A stretch of 64,000 nucleotides of DNA from an uncultured Collinsella sp. (GCA_900548515.1 URKU01000001.1:1-64000), one strand, 5' to 3'; shown: positions 27,244 to 35,620, numbered from the stretch's first letter. Translations and numbers: made by a program. Notes: generated by a model from the sequence alone, not told the origin.

Positions 27244-27693
27244 ATGCAGCAGAACGACGAGACACGTTTCGAGGACTTTGTCGGACTGATCAGCGGGCTC
27301 TACAAGGAGATCCAGCGCATTAAGACATCCGAGGGCGCAAGGCTGGGCCTCAAGGGCTCCGACGTTATGTGCCTGTACTATCTTGAGCGCAGCAAGGACG
27401 GCCTGACTGGCGCCGACCTCGCTCGCATGGCAGGCGTGACCCGCGCCGCCGTCTCGCGCACGCTCGCGCATCTGGAGGAGGGCGGCTACGTCGAGGTCGA
27501 TGATTCGGGCGATGCCGCCGTTAAGTATCGTGCTCCGGTGCGCCTGACCGCTCTGGGCGGCGAGAGTATGAGCGAGGCGGACCGCATCATTCGCGAGGTG
27601 CTCGATACCACCGGTAAGGCTATGGGTGTGGAGCAGCGCGAGCAGATGTATGCGTCGCTACGCACGATTCTCAACACCCTGCGCGAGATCTAA
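27244..27693 (+). CDS. MarR-family transcriptional regulator
   Basis: A 149-residue winged-helix DNA-binding protein. The recognition region is GLTGADLARMAGVTRAAVSR near residue 58, followed by a wing (YVEVDDSGDAAVKYRAPVRLT) and a C-terminal dimer helix (EQREQMYASLRTIL). It probably acts as a dimer repressor responding to a small ligand. The target is unknown; the DegV gene starts 118 bases downstream and could be controlled by it. ATG 27244 follows GAAAGG with a long spacer. Confidence 0.82.
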   Translation: MQQNDETRFEDFVGLISGLYKEIQRIKTSEGARLGLKGSDVMCLYYLERSKDGLTGADLARMAGVTRAAVSRTLAHLEEGGYVEVDDSGDAAVKYRAPVRLTALGGESMSEADRIIREVLDTTGKAMGVEQREQMYASLRTILNTLREI

Positions 27694-27811
27694 GGCCGCC
27701 AAGGCATTTGCTTCCAATTAACAACTGCATAGTCCCGTTTGAGCGCGTATGCCGTGCCGGGGCTTGCTGTCAAAATTCCCTGCGAGAGGTCCGCGCAAGA
27801 AAGGATTCGCT

Positions 27812-28666
27812 ATGTCCATTCGTATTATTACCGATTCCGCGAGCGATATGTCGCCGGCTGAGCACCCCGCTCTGCGTGTTCTGCCGCTGTCCGTCACTTT
27901 TGGCACCGATGTGTACATGGATGGCGTCGACATCGATCACCAGCGCTTTTACGAGATGCTCGTGGAGCGCGATGAGCTGCCTAAGACCGGCCAGGTCAAC
28001 CCGTACGCGTTTTCGCAGGCTATTGCCGAGGCGCGTGAGGCCGGCGATGAGGCAGTGATTATTACCGTGGGCGCTAAGCTTTCGGGCACCAACCAAAGTG
28101 CCCGCACCGCACTTGCCGAGGCGCCGGGCGGCGATGTGTATGTGGTGGATAGCAATAACGTTACCCTGGGCGAGCGCGTGCTGGTTGAGTACGCGCTGCG
28201 TTTGGTGGACGAGGGCCAGGGCGCGGCTCAGATCGCGGCGGCTGTCGAGGCCGTGCGCGACCGTGTAGTCGTCATCGGCCTGCTCGAGACGCTTGAGTAC
28301 CTCGTTCGCGGCGGTCGCCTGTCTGCTGCGGCTGGTGCTGTGGGCACGTTGCTCAATGTGAAGCCCGTTGTGGCAGCGGAGGACGGTCTGATCGTGCAGC
28401 TGGGCAAGGCTCGTGGCTCCAAGAACGGCCGGAACCTGCTCAACCAGAAGGTCGAAAAGGCAGGCGGCATCGACTTTTCCATGCCGCTGGCGCTCGGCTA
28501 TACGGGTCTTTCGGATGCGGTGCTCAAGAAGTATGTCGAGGACAGCGCGGCACTGTGGGCTGGCCACACCGAGGGCGAACTGCCCGTTCACACCATCGGC
28601 GCCACCATCGGCACCCACGTAGGCCCCGGCGCCGTAGCCGTAGCCTTCTTCCAGCCCGCTAACTAA
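27812..28666 (+). CDS. DegV family fatty-acid-binding protein
   Basis: A 284-residue DegV protein. These bind fatty acids and deliver them to the fatty-acid kinase FakA in Gram-positive bacteria (FakB role). It begins IRIITDSASDMSPAE, carries VTFGTDVYMDG and a TVGAKLSGTNQSA motif near residue 87, and ends in PGAVAVAFF as typical. The ATG at 27812 follows AAAGGA; an upstream in-frame ATG at 27749 would add 21 unlikely residues. No FakA gene is nearby. A hairpin repeat follows the stop after about 10 bases. Confidence 0.87.
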   Translation: MSIRIITDSASDMSPAEHPALRVLPLSVTFGTDVYMDGVDIDHQRFYEMLVERDELPKTGQVNPYAFSQAIAEAREAGDEAVIITVGAKLSGTNQSARTALAEAPGGDVYVVDSNNVTLGERVLVEYALRLVDEGQGAAQIAAAVEAVRDRVVVIGLLETLEYLVRGGRLSAAAGAVGTLLNVKPVVAAEDGLIVQLGKARGSKNGRNLLNQKVEKAGGIDFSMPLALGYTGLSDAVLKKYVEDSAALWAGHTEGELPVHTIGATIGTHVGPGAVAVAFFQPAN

Positions 28667-28678
28667 CCGACCTGCCAT

Positions 28679-28715
28679 AAACCACCACAAAGGGGACAGG
28701 CCCTTTGTGGTGGTT
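28679..28715. repeat. CCACCACAAAGG hairpin repeat, copy 3 (short loop)
   Basis: Same stem as copy 1 with a one-base-shorter loop. It lies between degV and the MGMT-family gene and probably terminates the first. Confidence 0.75.
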
Positions 28716-28745
28716 TATGCTTTTCCGGGTGGAAGGGAGCGAGCA

Positions 28746-29066
28746 ATGGCGTCTGAGGGCTTTTTTGAACGGGTGTACGAGGTGGTCGAGCAGATCCCCG
28801 AGGGGATGGTCGCCACGTATGGCCAGGTGGCGCTGCTTGCCGGTCGTCCACGAAGTGCGCGGTACGTGGGGTATGCCCTGCATAGTAATCCGCGCCCCCG
28901 CCAGATTCCCTGCCATCGTGTGGTGTTTGCCGACGGTCGCATTTGCGAAGGCTTTGCCTTTGGCGGCCCCGATGCTCAGCGTGAGCTTTTGCTAGGGGAG
29001 GGTGTGGCGTTTAAGGACGACATGCACGTCGACTTGCCCGCCTGTCGCTGGCCAGCAGGGCTCTAG
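28746..29066 (+). CDS. MGMT-family DNA-binding domain protein
   Basis: A 106-residue protein equal to the DNA-binding domain of O6-methylguanine-DNA methyltransferase. It shows VATYGQVALLAGRPRSARYVG (helix-turn-helix with the arginine finger) and IPCHRVV, which keeps the cysteine that accepts alkyl groups. The usual N-terminal domain of full MGMT is absent, as in alkyltransferase-like proteins, though those typically have Trp in place of the Cys. It may repair or flag alkylated bases. ATG at 28746 follows GGGAGCGAG. It lies between two hairpin repeats. Confidence 0.85.
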   Translation: MASEGFFERVYEVVEQIPEGMVATYGQVALLAGRPRSARYVGYALHSNPRPRQIPCHRVVFADGRICEGFAFGGPDAQRELLLGEGVAFKDDMHVDLPACRWPAGL

Positions 29067-29084
29067 CGGCTCTGCCGTGGCGAA

Positions 29085-29121
29085 AACCACCACAAAGGTG
29101 CCTGTCCCCTTTGTGGTGGTT
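29085..29121. repeat. CCACCACAAAGG hairpin repeat, copy 4
   Basis: Identical in sequence to copy 2. It lies after the MGMT-family gene and is followed by a weak T-rich segment. This makes four copies in a 3-kb stretch, one in each intergenic gap except that before degV. Confidence 0.75.
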
Positions 29122-29299
29122 TAGTTTACTGGGGCTAACTTATGGAGAAGCTATGGCGGGCGGATATTGATGCTGCAAAGTAAACCACGGCGAACTATAT
29201 TGTATTCAGCAACGGAGCAGGCAATAGGCGATGAAAAAGCCTGCCCTGTTGAGCTTGATTCGCATCCCTCCCCTCTGTGCGATTCAACGGTGTACTTCG

Positions 29300-29341
29300 G
29301 GAACAGGCCCGCTGGCAACTATCTGCCAGCGGGCCTGTTCC
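29300..29341. terminator. 18-bp perfect stem-loop downstream of trpS
   Basis: GGAACAGGCCCGCTGGCA at 29300-29317 pairs perfectly with 29324-29341 around a 6-base loop. It lies about 110 bases past the trpS stop on the minus strand, and a TGTTTGT follows on the + strand. The rest of the gap 29122-29450 shows nothing gene-like. Confidence 0.7.
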
Positions 29342-29450
29342 TGTTTGTCGGGAGAGTGTGATGGACGGAGCCGAAGCGGTCCGCTCCAAAAAAGGCGGAC
29401 GCCGTAGCGCCCGCCCTATAGCAATCGAAAGCTCAAGCCAGCAGATCGGC

Positions 29451-30500
29451 CTAGTACACCATGCCCATGGCGTCCTGAACCTCGGCCAGGGTCTGCTCGG
29501 CAATCTCGTTGGCGCGACGGTTGCCCTCGTGCAGCACGTCCTTCACATAGTCCAGATCGTTCTCATAGCGCTGACGACGCTCGCGGATCGGCGCGAAGTA
29601 CTCGTTGACGGCCTCGGTCACGTACTTCTTGAGCTGGCCGGAGCCGCCCATGCCAATCTCCTCGGCAATCTCGACCTCGGAACGGCCGGTGCAGATGGCG
29701 GCGGTTGAAAGCAGGCCGGACACGCCGGGGCGGTTCTCGGGATCGAACGTGATCATGCGCTCGGAGTCGGTCTGGCTCTTCTTGATGCGCTTGGCCGTCT
29801 CCTCGGCGGTCATCGAGATGTTAATGGCGTTGCCGTAGCTCTTGCTCATCTTGCGCCCGTCCAGGCCGGGCAGCAGCGGGGTCTCGGACAGCAGCGCGTC
29901 GACCTCGGGGAACATCTTGCCGTAACGGTTGTTAAAGCGGCGGGCGATGGTGCGGGTGAGCTCGATGTGCGGCAGCTGGTCGCGACCGACGGGCACCACA
30001 TTGCCCTTGCAGAACAGGATGTCGCAGGCCTGGTGCACCGGGTAGGTGAGCAGAAGGCCGGTGAGCTCGTGGCCCGAGGCCTCCATCTCGGCCTTGACCG
30101 TGGGGTTGCGCGCCAGCTCGGCCTCGGAGACCAGCGACAGGAACGGCAGCATGAGCTGGTTTGCGGCGGGTACGGCGGAGTGCGCGTAGATCATGGTCTT
30201 GTCGGGGTCGATGCCGCAGGCAAGGTAGTCCATGACCATGTTGTACACGTTGTCCTGGATGTGCTCGGTCGTATCGCGGTCAGTGATGACTTGGTAGTCG
30301 GCGATGAGCACGTTGGTCTTGGCGCCCATGTTCTGCAGCTCAACACGGCCCTTGAGGGTGCCGAAGTAGTGACCCAGGTGCAGACGGCCGGTGGGGCGGT
30401 CGCCGGTGAGCATGGTGAACTTCTCGGGCGTTTTGGCCAGGCCCTCGCGAATGGCGTTGCTCTTTTGCAGCGCGACTTCGTAGCTGTTCTCGTTTGGCAT
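29451..30500 (-). CDS. trpS: Tryptophanyl-tRNA synthetase
   Basis: Charges tRNA-Trp, 349 residues, class I synthetase. It has the HIGH-like signature GRLHLGHYFGTL near residue 40 and the KMSKS loop GRKMSKSYGNAI near 205. Length and domain order are normal for bacterial TrpS. The start at 30500 is chosen from AGGAGC 5-10 bases upstream; an ATG at 30530 would add ten residues. No T-box or trp leader is visible upstream. Confidence 0.95.
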   Translation of the reverse strand: MPNENSYEVALQKSNAIREGLAKTPEKFTMLTGDRPTGRLHLGHYFGTLKGRVELQNMGAKTNVLIADYQVITDRDTTEHIQDNVYNMVMDYLACGIDPDKTMIYAHSAVPAANQLMLPFLSLVSEAELARNPTVKAEMEASGHELTGLLLTYPVHQACDILFCKGNVVPVGRDQLPHIELTRTIARRFNNRYGKMFPEVDALLSETPLLPGLDGRKMSKSYGNAINISMTAEETAKRIKKSQTDSERMITFDPENRPGVSGLLSTAAICTGRSEVEIAEEIGMGGSGQLKKYVTEAVNEYFAPIRERRQRYENDLDYVKDVLHEGNRRANEIAEQTLAEVQDAMGMVY

Positions 30501-30661
30501 GATTGCTCCTAACGTATGTTCATGGGTCAAGATGATAACGCGTTTATTGGAGGGTCGGGGCGTAAGTACGCGAGGGGCGGGAGAGCGGCGGCATGTGCGA
30601 TGGGCGCGGCGTGGCTGCGCGTTTGGCCGGCGGCGCCTGGGCGCATCCTCGGCAGCTTACC

Positions 30662-31861
30662 CTAGCGCCTGTGGTGGCGCTCCTCCCTGCGTTCTTCTGC
30701 CGCCTGCTCCTCCTGCTTAAAGGCGGGATCGTCGGGGGTGACGAGCTCGTCCTCGTGCGTGCGCTTGTTGTAATGGTGGCGCAGCACGGGCTCAAACAGG
30801 TGCAGGTGCTTGGCAAAGGCCGCCGAGCCAATGGCGAGCACGGTAAAGATGAGCACGCGCATGGGCACCTCGACCTGGTTAATCGCGGCGGCGCCGGCCG
30901 AAAGCATGATGCACCAGGCGTAGATGAGGAGCACTGCCTGCTTTTGGTTGTAGCCCTCTTGGATCAGGCGGTGGTGGATGTGGCCCTTGTCGGCCTGCCC
31001 GATGCTAATGTGGGCGCGCTTGCGGCGCACGATGGCGCTAAACGTGTCGATGATGGGCACGCCGGCAACGATGAGCGGGATGATAAGCGAGGTGAGCGCG
31101 GCGGTGCGGCTCACGTTGAGCAGCGAGATGGAGCCCAGTGCAAAGCCCAGAAGCAACGACCCCGAGTCGCCCAAGAAGATGCTTGCGGGGTTGAAGTTGT
31201 AGCGCAAAAAGGCCAGGCAAGCGCCAAAGAGCGCAATGGAGAGCGCGGCGGCGTCGATGCGGCCCGAGAGAACGGCCATCGAAAACATGGTGAACGACGC
31301 GATGCCGCAGATGCCCGTGGCCAAGCCGTCGAGGCCGTCGATGAGGTTAATGATGTTGGTGAATGCCACCAGATAGATCACGGTGATGGGGTAGGCGAGC
31401 CATCCGAGCATGATCTCGCCGGGGGCAAACGGGTTGACGATGACGCCGATCCGCAGGCCGCCGATACAGGCGATAAGCGCGGCGAGGACCTGTCCGGCTA
31501 GCTTTTGCTTGGGCTTGAGCTGGAAGACGTCGTCGATAGCGCCGGTCGCAAAGATGACGGTAAAAGAAAGCGCAAGTATGGGGTAGCTGATGTGCAGACG
31601 GGGGTGGGGCACCAAAACGGGCGGCCAACCCAGGTACCAGGTGCCTAGGATTTGCACAATACAGGCAACGACCAGGCCCAAAAACACCGCCGTTCCGCCC
31701 AAACGCGGGATGGGCTTGGTGTTGATGCGGCGCTTAGAAGGATAGTCGACGGCGTCGAACTTAATTGCCAAGCGCTTGACCAGGGGCACCGTGAGGAAGG
31801 TCGTGATAAAGGCCGCCGCTGCCACGCATAGATACGGTATGTAGCTCGGGGATGAAGCCAT
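30662..31861 (-). CDS. Undecaprenyl-phosphate sugar-1-phosphate transferase (WecA/TagO/MraY family)
   Basis: An integral membrane enzyme, 399 residues with about eleven helices, transferring a sugar-phosphate (usually GlcNAc-1-P) from UDP-sugar to undecaprenyl phosphate, the first step of wall teichoic acid or polysaccharide lipid carrier synthesis. Family marks are the early VDYPSKRRINTKPIPRLGG, GAIDDVFQLKPKQKL (Asp-Asp pair), NLIDGLDGLATG and the late HIHHRLIQ (His loop). The C-terminus is a charged cytosolic tail. The start at 31861 fits the first helix but has only a weak ribosome site; farther upstream ATGs exist. Confidence 0.85.
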   Translation of the reverse strand: MASSPSYIPYLCVAAAAFITTFLTVPLVKRLAIKFDAVDYPSKRRINTKPIPRLGGTAVFLGLVVACIVQILGTWYLGWPPVLVPHPRLHISYPILALSFTVIFATGAIDDVFQLKPKQKLAGQVLAALIACIGGLRIGVIVNPFAPGEIMLGWLAYPITVIYLVAFTNIINLIDGLDGLATGICGIASFTMFSMAVLSGRIDAAALSIALFGACLAFLRYNFNPASIFLGDSGSLLLGFALGSISLLNVSRTAALTSLIIPLIVAGVPIIDTFSAIVRRKRAHISIGQADKGHIHHRLIQEGYNQKQAVLLIYAWCIMLSAGAAAINQVEVPMRVLIFTVLAIGSAAFAKHLHLFEPVLRHHYNKRTHEDELVTPDDPAFKQEEQAAEERREERHHRR

Positions 31862-32052
31862 GAATCTAAAAACCGCCAAGCGTCGAAGGAAAAGGTCAAA
31901 GGTTGCTAAGCGCAAAGGGCATAGCCGAACCATGATACTCGACCAAGGGGGGTGCATGGAATTGCACGCAGCGATAATCACGCGCTTACCAGATATTGGG
32001 ATGTTGTCGATGGATTGTCGGGATACCGGCGGGGATCCATATGGGCTGTAAT

Positions 32053-32079
32053 GGTGGTTTTCGGCAAATAAAAACCACC
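32053..32079. other. Small stem-loop GGTGGTTTT/AAAACCACC
   Basis: A 9-bp stem around an 8-9 base loop in the gap between the sugar-phosphate transferase and the putative RNA. No U-tract follows on either strand, so a terminator role is weakly supported. Confidence 0.4.
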
Positions 32080-32094
32080 CCCCACGTTACGAAA

Positions 32095-32265
32095 ATGAAC
32101 CCACCTAAAACAGGTGGGTGCCCTCATCGACTGTTCCAGCGTCCTTAACAACGAAGGATACCTGTACTAGGTACGACTGTGTGGGCTCCCTAAATAAACG
32201 CGACGGTTCACCCAGTTGCTCCGCGGGGGGCGGAATACCTACATCATAAAGCGGCACTTTATCGA
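32095..32265 (-). ncRNA. Probable structured non-coding RNA, possibly 6S-like
   Basis: A 500-base gap with no gene holds a stretch that folds well on the minus strand. GAGCCCAC can close against GTGGGTTC, with an inner TACCT/AGGTA hairpin, a CCTT/AAGG side hairpin, and a strong 3' hairpin ACCCACCT/AGGTGGGT at 32099-32119 followed by TCATTTT. A TATGAT at 32248-32243 could be its -10 box. The long helix with a side hairpin in an interior bubble and a GCACCCACCTG 3' part recalls 6S RNA, but the predicted transcript is short. It could be another structured RNA. Identification is tentative. Confidence 0.4.
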
Positions 32266-32385
32266 TTCCAGTCTTGACATTACAAAAATCGTGTCGGACG
32301 ATTACGGCGCCTTGGGCTCGAGCCGTCTGTGCGGTTGGTCCCTTTACGTTTGAGCTGCTGAATCGTTGTTTTGGAGCATGTTTTT

Positions 32386-33324
32386 ATGCCGACGCCGTTG
32401 ACCGAACTTTTTTCGCCCGCCTGCCATTTGTGTCCGCGCCGTTGCGGTGCGGTGCGCGACGAGGGTGCGCACGGCGTATGCGGTGCCGATGACACGCTCA
32501 AGGTGGCCCGCGCGGCGCTTCATATGTGGGAGGAGCCGCCTATCTCGGGCGAGGCCGGTTCGGGCACGATCTTCTTTAGCGGCTGCTCGCTCAAATGTAT
32601 CTATTGCCAGAACCACGAGATCTCGACGGGCAATTTTGGGCTTGAGATTTCGCCCGAGCGCCTGGTCGAGATTATGCTGGAGCTGCAGGACCAAGGTGCC
32701 AATAACATCAATCTGGTGACGGCGACGCATTATGCTCACCTGCTGCCGGCCGCGATTGCCGCAGCTCGGGAGCGCGGACTGGTCATTCCAATCGTCTACA
32801 ACACGAGCGGTTATGAGCGTGCGAGTGCCGTGGCGGCGCTCGGCGATTTGGTCGACGTGTGGCTTACCGACTTTAAGTATGCCAATGCGGCGCTTGCGCA
32901 GTCACTCTCTCATATTAAGGACTACCCGCGCGTGGCTGTGTCGGGTCTGGCCCAGATGGCGCGCGAGATCGAGCGCCGCGGGGGAGAGCTGGTGGACGAG
33001 GACGGGCTCATGAAGCGCGGCATCATCGTGCGCCACCTGGTGCTGCCGGGGCATGCAGACGATTCGTGTCGCGTGCTGGACCTGGTGTGGCAGACGGTGG
33101 GCGACGTGCCGATCTCGGTCATGAACCAGTACACGCCCAATGCGCTCATGCGCGAGCAGGGCGGCGACCTGGCACGCGCCGTGACGCGCGAGGAGTACGA
33201 GCAAGTACTCGACCATGCCGACGACCTGGGCTTTACGACGATGTTCTGGCAAGAGGGCGGCGCGGTAGACGAGAGCTTCACCCCGGCCTTCGACACCACC
33301 GGTGTTCTTACCAGCGCAAAGTAG
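32386..33324 (+). CDS. Radical SAM protein, pyruvate formate-lyase activase-like
   Basis: A 312-residue enzyme of the PflA-like radical SAM group (often labelled PflX). An N-terminal CHLCPRRC cysteine motif at residues 12-19 precedes the 4Fe-4S signature GCSLKCIYCQNHE (CxxxCxxC) near residue 65. The rest is a TIM-barrel-like body with GLAQMAREIERRG and HLVLPGHADD. It probably activates a glycyl radical enzyme or modifies a protein, but no partner gene is adjacent. ATG at 32386 is preferred because GGAG lies 9 bases upstream. Confidence 0.85.
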   Translation: MPTPLTELFSPACHLCPRRCGAVRDEGAHGVCGADDTLKVARAALHMWEEPPISGEAGSGTIFFSGCSLKCIYCQNHEISTGNFGLEISPERLVEIMLELQDQGANNINLVTATHYAHLLPAAIAAARERGLVIPIVYNTSGYERASAVAALGDLVDVWLTDFKYANAALAQSLSHIKDYPRVAVSGLAQMAREIERRGGELVDEDGLMKRGIIVRHLVLPGHADDSCRVLDLVWQTVGDVPISVMNQYTPNALMREQGGDLARAVTREEYEQVLDHADDLGFTTMFWQEGGAVDESFTPAFDTTGVLTSAK

Positions 33325-33346
33325 TGCGTTCGTCGATGATTTTTCT

Positions 33347-33413
33347 GGGACGGGGGATAAATAACCATCGGGTGGCTCGGGCGTTCGAAAAGTAGTCAAA
33401 ACAGCCCCGTCCC
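33347..33413. terminator. Inverted repeat between the radical SAM gene and the tRNA
   Basis: GGGACGGGG at 33347-33355 pairs with CCCCGTCCC at 33405-33413, with 49 bases between. On the minus strand the left arm is followed by AGAAAAAT, and on the + strand the right arm is followed by AAAAAG, so it is not a textbook terminator. It may be a repeat unit with terminator function. Confidence 0.4.
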
Positions 33414-33475
33414 AAAAAGACTGGGTATTGGGCGTTGACAGTTGGCGAGCCGTAGGTAAAATATCAACTTGTCCT

Positions 33476-33551
33476 GGGGACGTAGCTCAGTTGGGAGAGC
33501 GCTGCCGTCGCATGGCAGAGGCCGAGGGTTCGACTCCCTTCGTCTCCACCA
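33476..33551 (+). tRNA. tRNA-Ala (anticodon CGC)
   Basis: A complete cloverleaf of 76 bases with encoded CCA. The acceptor stem GGGGACG/CGTCTCC contains the G3-U70 pair that defines alanine tRNAs. The anticodon loop GTCGCAT gives CGC, reading GCG codons. The T-loop is TTCGACT. The 3' half is the likely attachment site of the prophage that begins immediately to its right. Confidence 0.95.
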
Positions 33552-34989
33552 TTGGATTATTAGGCGAACCCTTTTCGGGGTTCGCCTTTTTTTGTTTAGG
33601 TTGGAAGTCATCGCCCCAGTAGTCGAAAGCGAAATAAAGCTTGAGTTCATCCCCGTCTACCTCAATGAGCCGCACGAACGTCTCGATGATTTCTGCTGCA
33701 TCTGGTTCCTGCGCAATGTGATCAAGCCAAGCGGCTATGGCTTCACCAGACAGATTCGCTCCTTCGTTTGCTTGAGCCTGCCGCAGATCGGCTTCTAAGG
33801 CCGCTTTCTGTTCACGGAGCATAGCAACGCGCTCTTTACCGCCGGGCGGCGCAATACCGTCCTCGATAGCCTGCCAGATACGCTCAAACGACGTGTCGAT
33901 GCGCCTGATCTCGCGCTCAATGCGCTTGCTCTCCGGTTCTTCCTTCTCTTCATTCATTTCGTTGTAAAGAGCCATTACATCAACGATACGTTGACGTACA
34001 TCCGGCTTCTTAATCGTTTCGAGAACGGTATCTAGCACAGCTTCTTCAACGGCATCGCGCCTAAAGGTGCGCTTACATTTTTTGCACTTGTAGTAGTGGT
34101 ACACGCGGCCTGTTTTTGATGTTCCGCAGGTGCCAACGTAGTATTGGCCGCACTCTGGGCACCACATCTTGCCAGACAGCGGGTAATCGTTGGTGTCACG
34201 TGTCTTGTTGTGTTTGCGCCCATTTGAGCCCAAGATGCTATTGATCATGTCCTGGTCTTCGCGCGACCACAACGCAGGCATGCCATCTTCGATTCGCACG
34301 CCCGCGTAATCATAAACGCCGCAGTTCTGCTCGCGCCTAAGCAGCTTTGTTATCACGCCGTGCGTTAGTGGCTTGCCGCGCTTGCCGCGTTCGCCTACGA
34401 CAGCACGCTTGATTTCGGCAACGGTCGAGCCGGCAAAGAGCATATTTTTCATACGGTGCATCACGGCGGCTTCGCGCTCGTTGACCTCGTAATACCCGTT
34501 AACAATGTCCCAGCCGTAGTGCGTGCGACCGTTTGCCATTCCGCGCTGGGCGTTCTTGTTGATACCGTCGCGGATACGCTCGCTGTCTATCGCGCTTTCC
34601 CATTCAGCGAGCACTTCGAGCATTCCGAGATTCAAGACGCGCGTTGAGCCTTCGCCAAGGCTTTCACCGGCGTAAAGGATTTCAACGCCTGCCTTGCGTA
34701 GCCTGATTCGCGCGAGCGCCATCTCGTCACGGTTGCGCATGATGCGCGTCACCTTATAGATCACTACATAATCGAATAACCCTAGTTTTGCGTCTGCCAT
34801 CATGCGTTGAAACTCTACGCGCTGCACGTCACGGCCTGTTTGTGCGTAATCGCTATATACGCGCACAACGTCAAGGCCGTTTTCCGCGCAGTACTCACGC
34901 GACTTCTCTACTTGGATGTCAATACTTTCACTTCGCTGGTTATGCGAACTGAAACGTGCATAGATGGCGGCACGTATGCCTTTTGGCAT
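33487..34989 (-). CDS. Large serine recombinase (phage integrase)
   Basis: A 500-residue recombinase. The N-terminal resolvase domain shows AAIYARFSS with the catalytic Ser at residue 14 or 15, then YSDYAQTGRD and YKVTRIMRNRDE. The Recombinase domain follows at about 165-270, a zinc ribbon with CPECGQYYVGTC and CKKCKR near 292-325, and a coiled coil near 385-425. These proteins integrate and excise phage DNA by a Ser-linked mechanism. The last roughly 35 codons are translated from a terminator and the antisense of tRNA-Ala, so the true C-terminus in the free phage probably ends near GDDFQPKQKK (about 33595). Confidence 0.88.
   Translation of the reverse strand: MPKGIRAAIYARFSSHNQRSESIDIQVEKSREYCAENGLDVVRVYSDYAQTGRDVQRVEFQRMMADAKLGLFDYVVIYKVTRIMRNRDEMALARIRLRKAGVEILYAGESLGEGSTRVLNLGMLEVLAEWESAIDSERIRDGINKNAQRGMANGRTHYGWDIVNGYYEVNEREAAVMHRMKNMLFAGSTVAEIKRAVVGERGKRGKPLTHGVITKLLRREQNCGVYDYAGVRIEDGMPALWSREDQDMINSILGSNGRKHNKTRDTNDYPLSGKMWCPECGQYYVGTCGTSKTGRVYHYYKCKKCKRTFRRDAVEEAVLDTVLETIKKPDVRQRIVDVMALYNEMNEEKEEPESKRIEREIRRIDTSFERIWQAIEDGIAPPGGKERVAMLREQKAALEADLRQAQANEGANLSGEAIAAWLDHIAQEPDAAEIIETFVRLIEVDGDELKLYFAFDYWGDDFQPKQKKANPEKGSPNNPMVETKGVEPSASAMRRQRSPN
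33530..33553. other. Putative attL at the tRNA-Ala 3' end
   Basis: The prophage starts directly beside the tRNA, and the adjacent recombinase frame runs backwards through the tRNA 3' half. The 3' part of the tRNA (T-arm through CCA) is the usual crossover site for tRNA-integrating phages. The matching attR would lie beyond the right edge of the window, so the core cannot be confirmed here. Confidence 0.4.
33563..33593 (+). terminator. Intrinsic terminator downstream of tRNA-Ala
   Basis: GGCGAACCC pairs with GGGTTCGCC (33578-33586) around a short loop and is followed by seven T. It reads as the terminator of the tRNA transcript, yet it lies inside the frame of the minus-strand serine recombinase, suggesting the recombinase frame has been fused to sequence beyond its natural end. 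Confidence 0.75.
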
Positions 34990-35056
34990 GATAAAATCAC
35001 CTTGCCTTTTCTAGGTATGCCCCTGCGAGACTTTGGACGGTAGCGCTGGGGCTTTT

Positions 35057-35383
35057 TTATTTTCTTTTTGATTCAGATGCAGCAGCCCTGGCGGTCATCG
35101 AAATGTTCTGTTGCCATTCCGGCGAGCTGTCACGGTAGTTATCGACGATTTCACGTTCATCGCTAGTGATTTTGTCACCTTCATTATCTTCACCATCCCA
35201 ACTCAATATCTCATTCGGCGAGCAACCTAACGCCAGAGCTGCGTTCCAAACCTGTTCGGCGTTTGGGAATGATTCGCCACGTTCCCATGATCCGACTGTG
35301 CGCATGGACACGCCAACGGCTTTTGCGAAGTCCGCTTGTGAAATGTGCAGCTTTTTTCGCAATCCCTTTATGGCAAGCTTCAT
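35057..35383 (-). CDS. Prophage repressor, XRE helix-turn-helix
   Basis: A 108-residue CI-like repressor. The HTH lies at residues 5-58 (LHISQADFAKAVGVSMRTVGSWERGE), followed by a short C-terminal region without the S24 protease domain, so SOS self-cleavage is not expected. It is transcribed away from the Cro-like gene at 35621, with the operator region between. It is likely the lysogeny repressor; its start follows GGAGGTG at 35390-35396. Confidence 0.85.
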   Translation of the reverse strand: MKLAIKGLRKKLHISQADFAKAVGVSMRTVGSWERGESFPNAEQVWNAALALGCSPNEILSWDGEDNEGDKITSDEREIVDNYRDSSPEWQQNISMTARAAASESKRK

Positions 35384-35620
35384 TTCACACCTCCTGTTTT
35401 AGCAACTATCTGCCGTGAATTCTATTCTATTGGACGAGAATAGGCAAATATTTTCATATTTCCCTCTTGCAATAGGAAGAAACTCGCCTATACTGCAATG
35501 CGTGTTAGGAAGAAACCTTCCTAAAGCCGTATGTTTAACGGGTAAACCCGCTAAACATACGGGTGCAAACCTTGACAAGCAAGGTTTGCAATCATCGCTC
35601 AATGAAAGGAGGTGAACCGT
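35384..35620. promoter_or_regulatory. Repressor/Cro switch region with early promoter and two leader hairpins
   Basis: A rightward promoter is TTGCAA (35467-35472), 16 bp, TATACT (35489-35494). Downstream, in the untranslated leader of the Cro gene, are two strong stem-loops: a 16-bp hairpin at 35527-35562 (CCGTATGTTTA arms) and a 10-bp one at 35565-35589 (GCAAACCTTG / CAAGGTTTGC). Short repeats such as AATAGG near 35446 and 35472 may be operator half-sites. The hairpins may act as an attenuator or stabilise the message. Confidence 0.6.

Noticed and set aside
28746..29066. Alkyltransferase-like protein with inactive site
   Set aside because: The PCHR cysteine is present, so the inactive Trp-type is not supported, though the N-terminal domain is missing.
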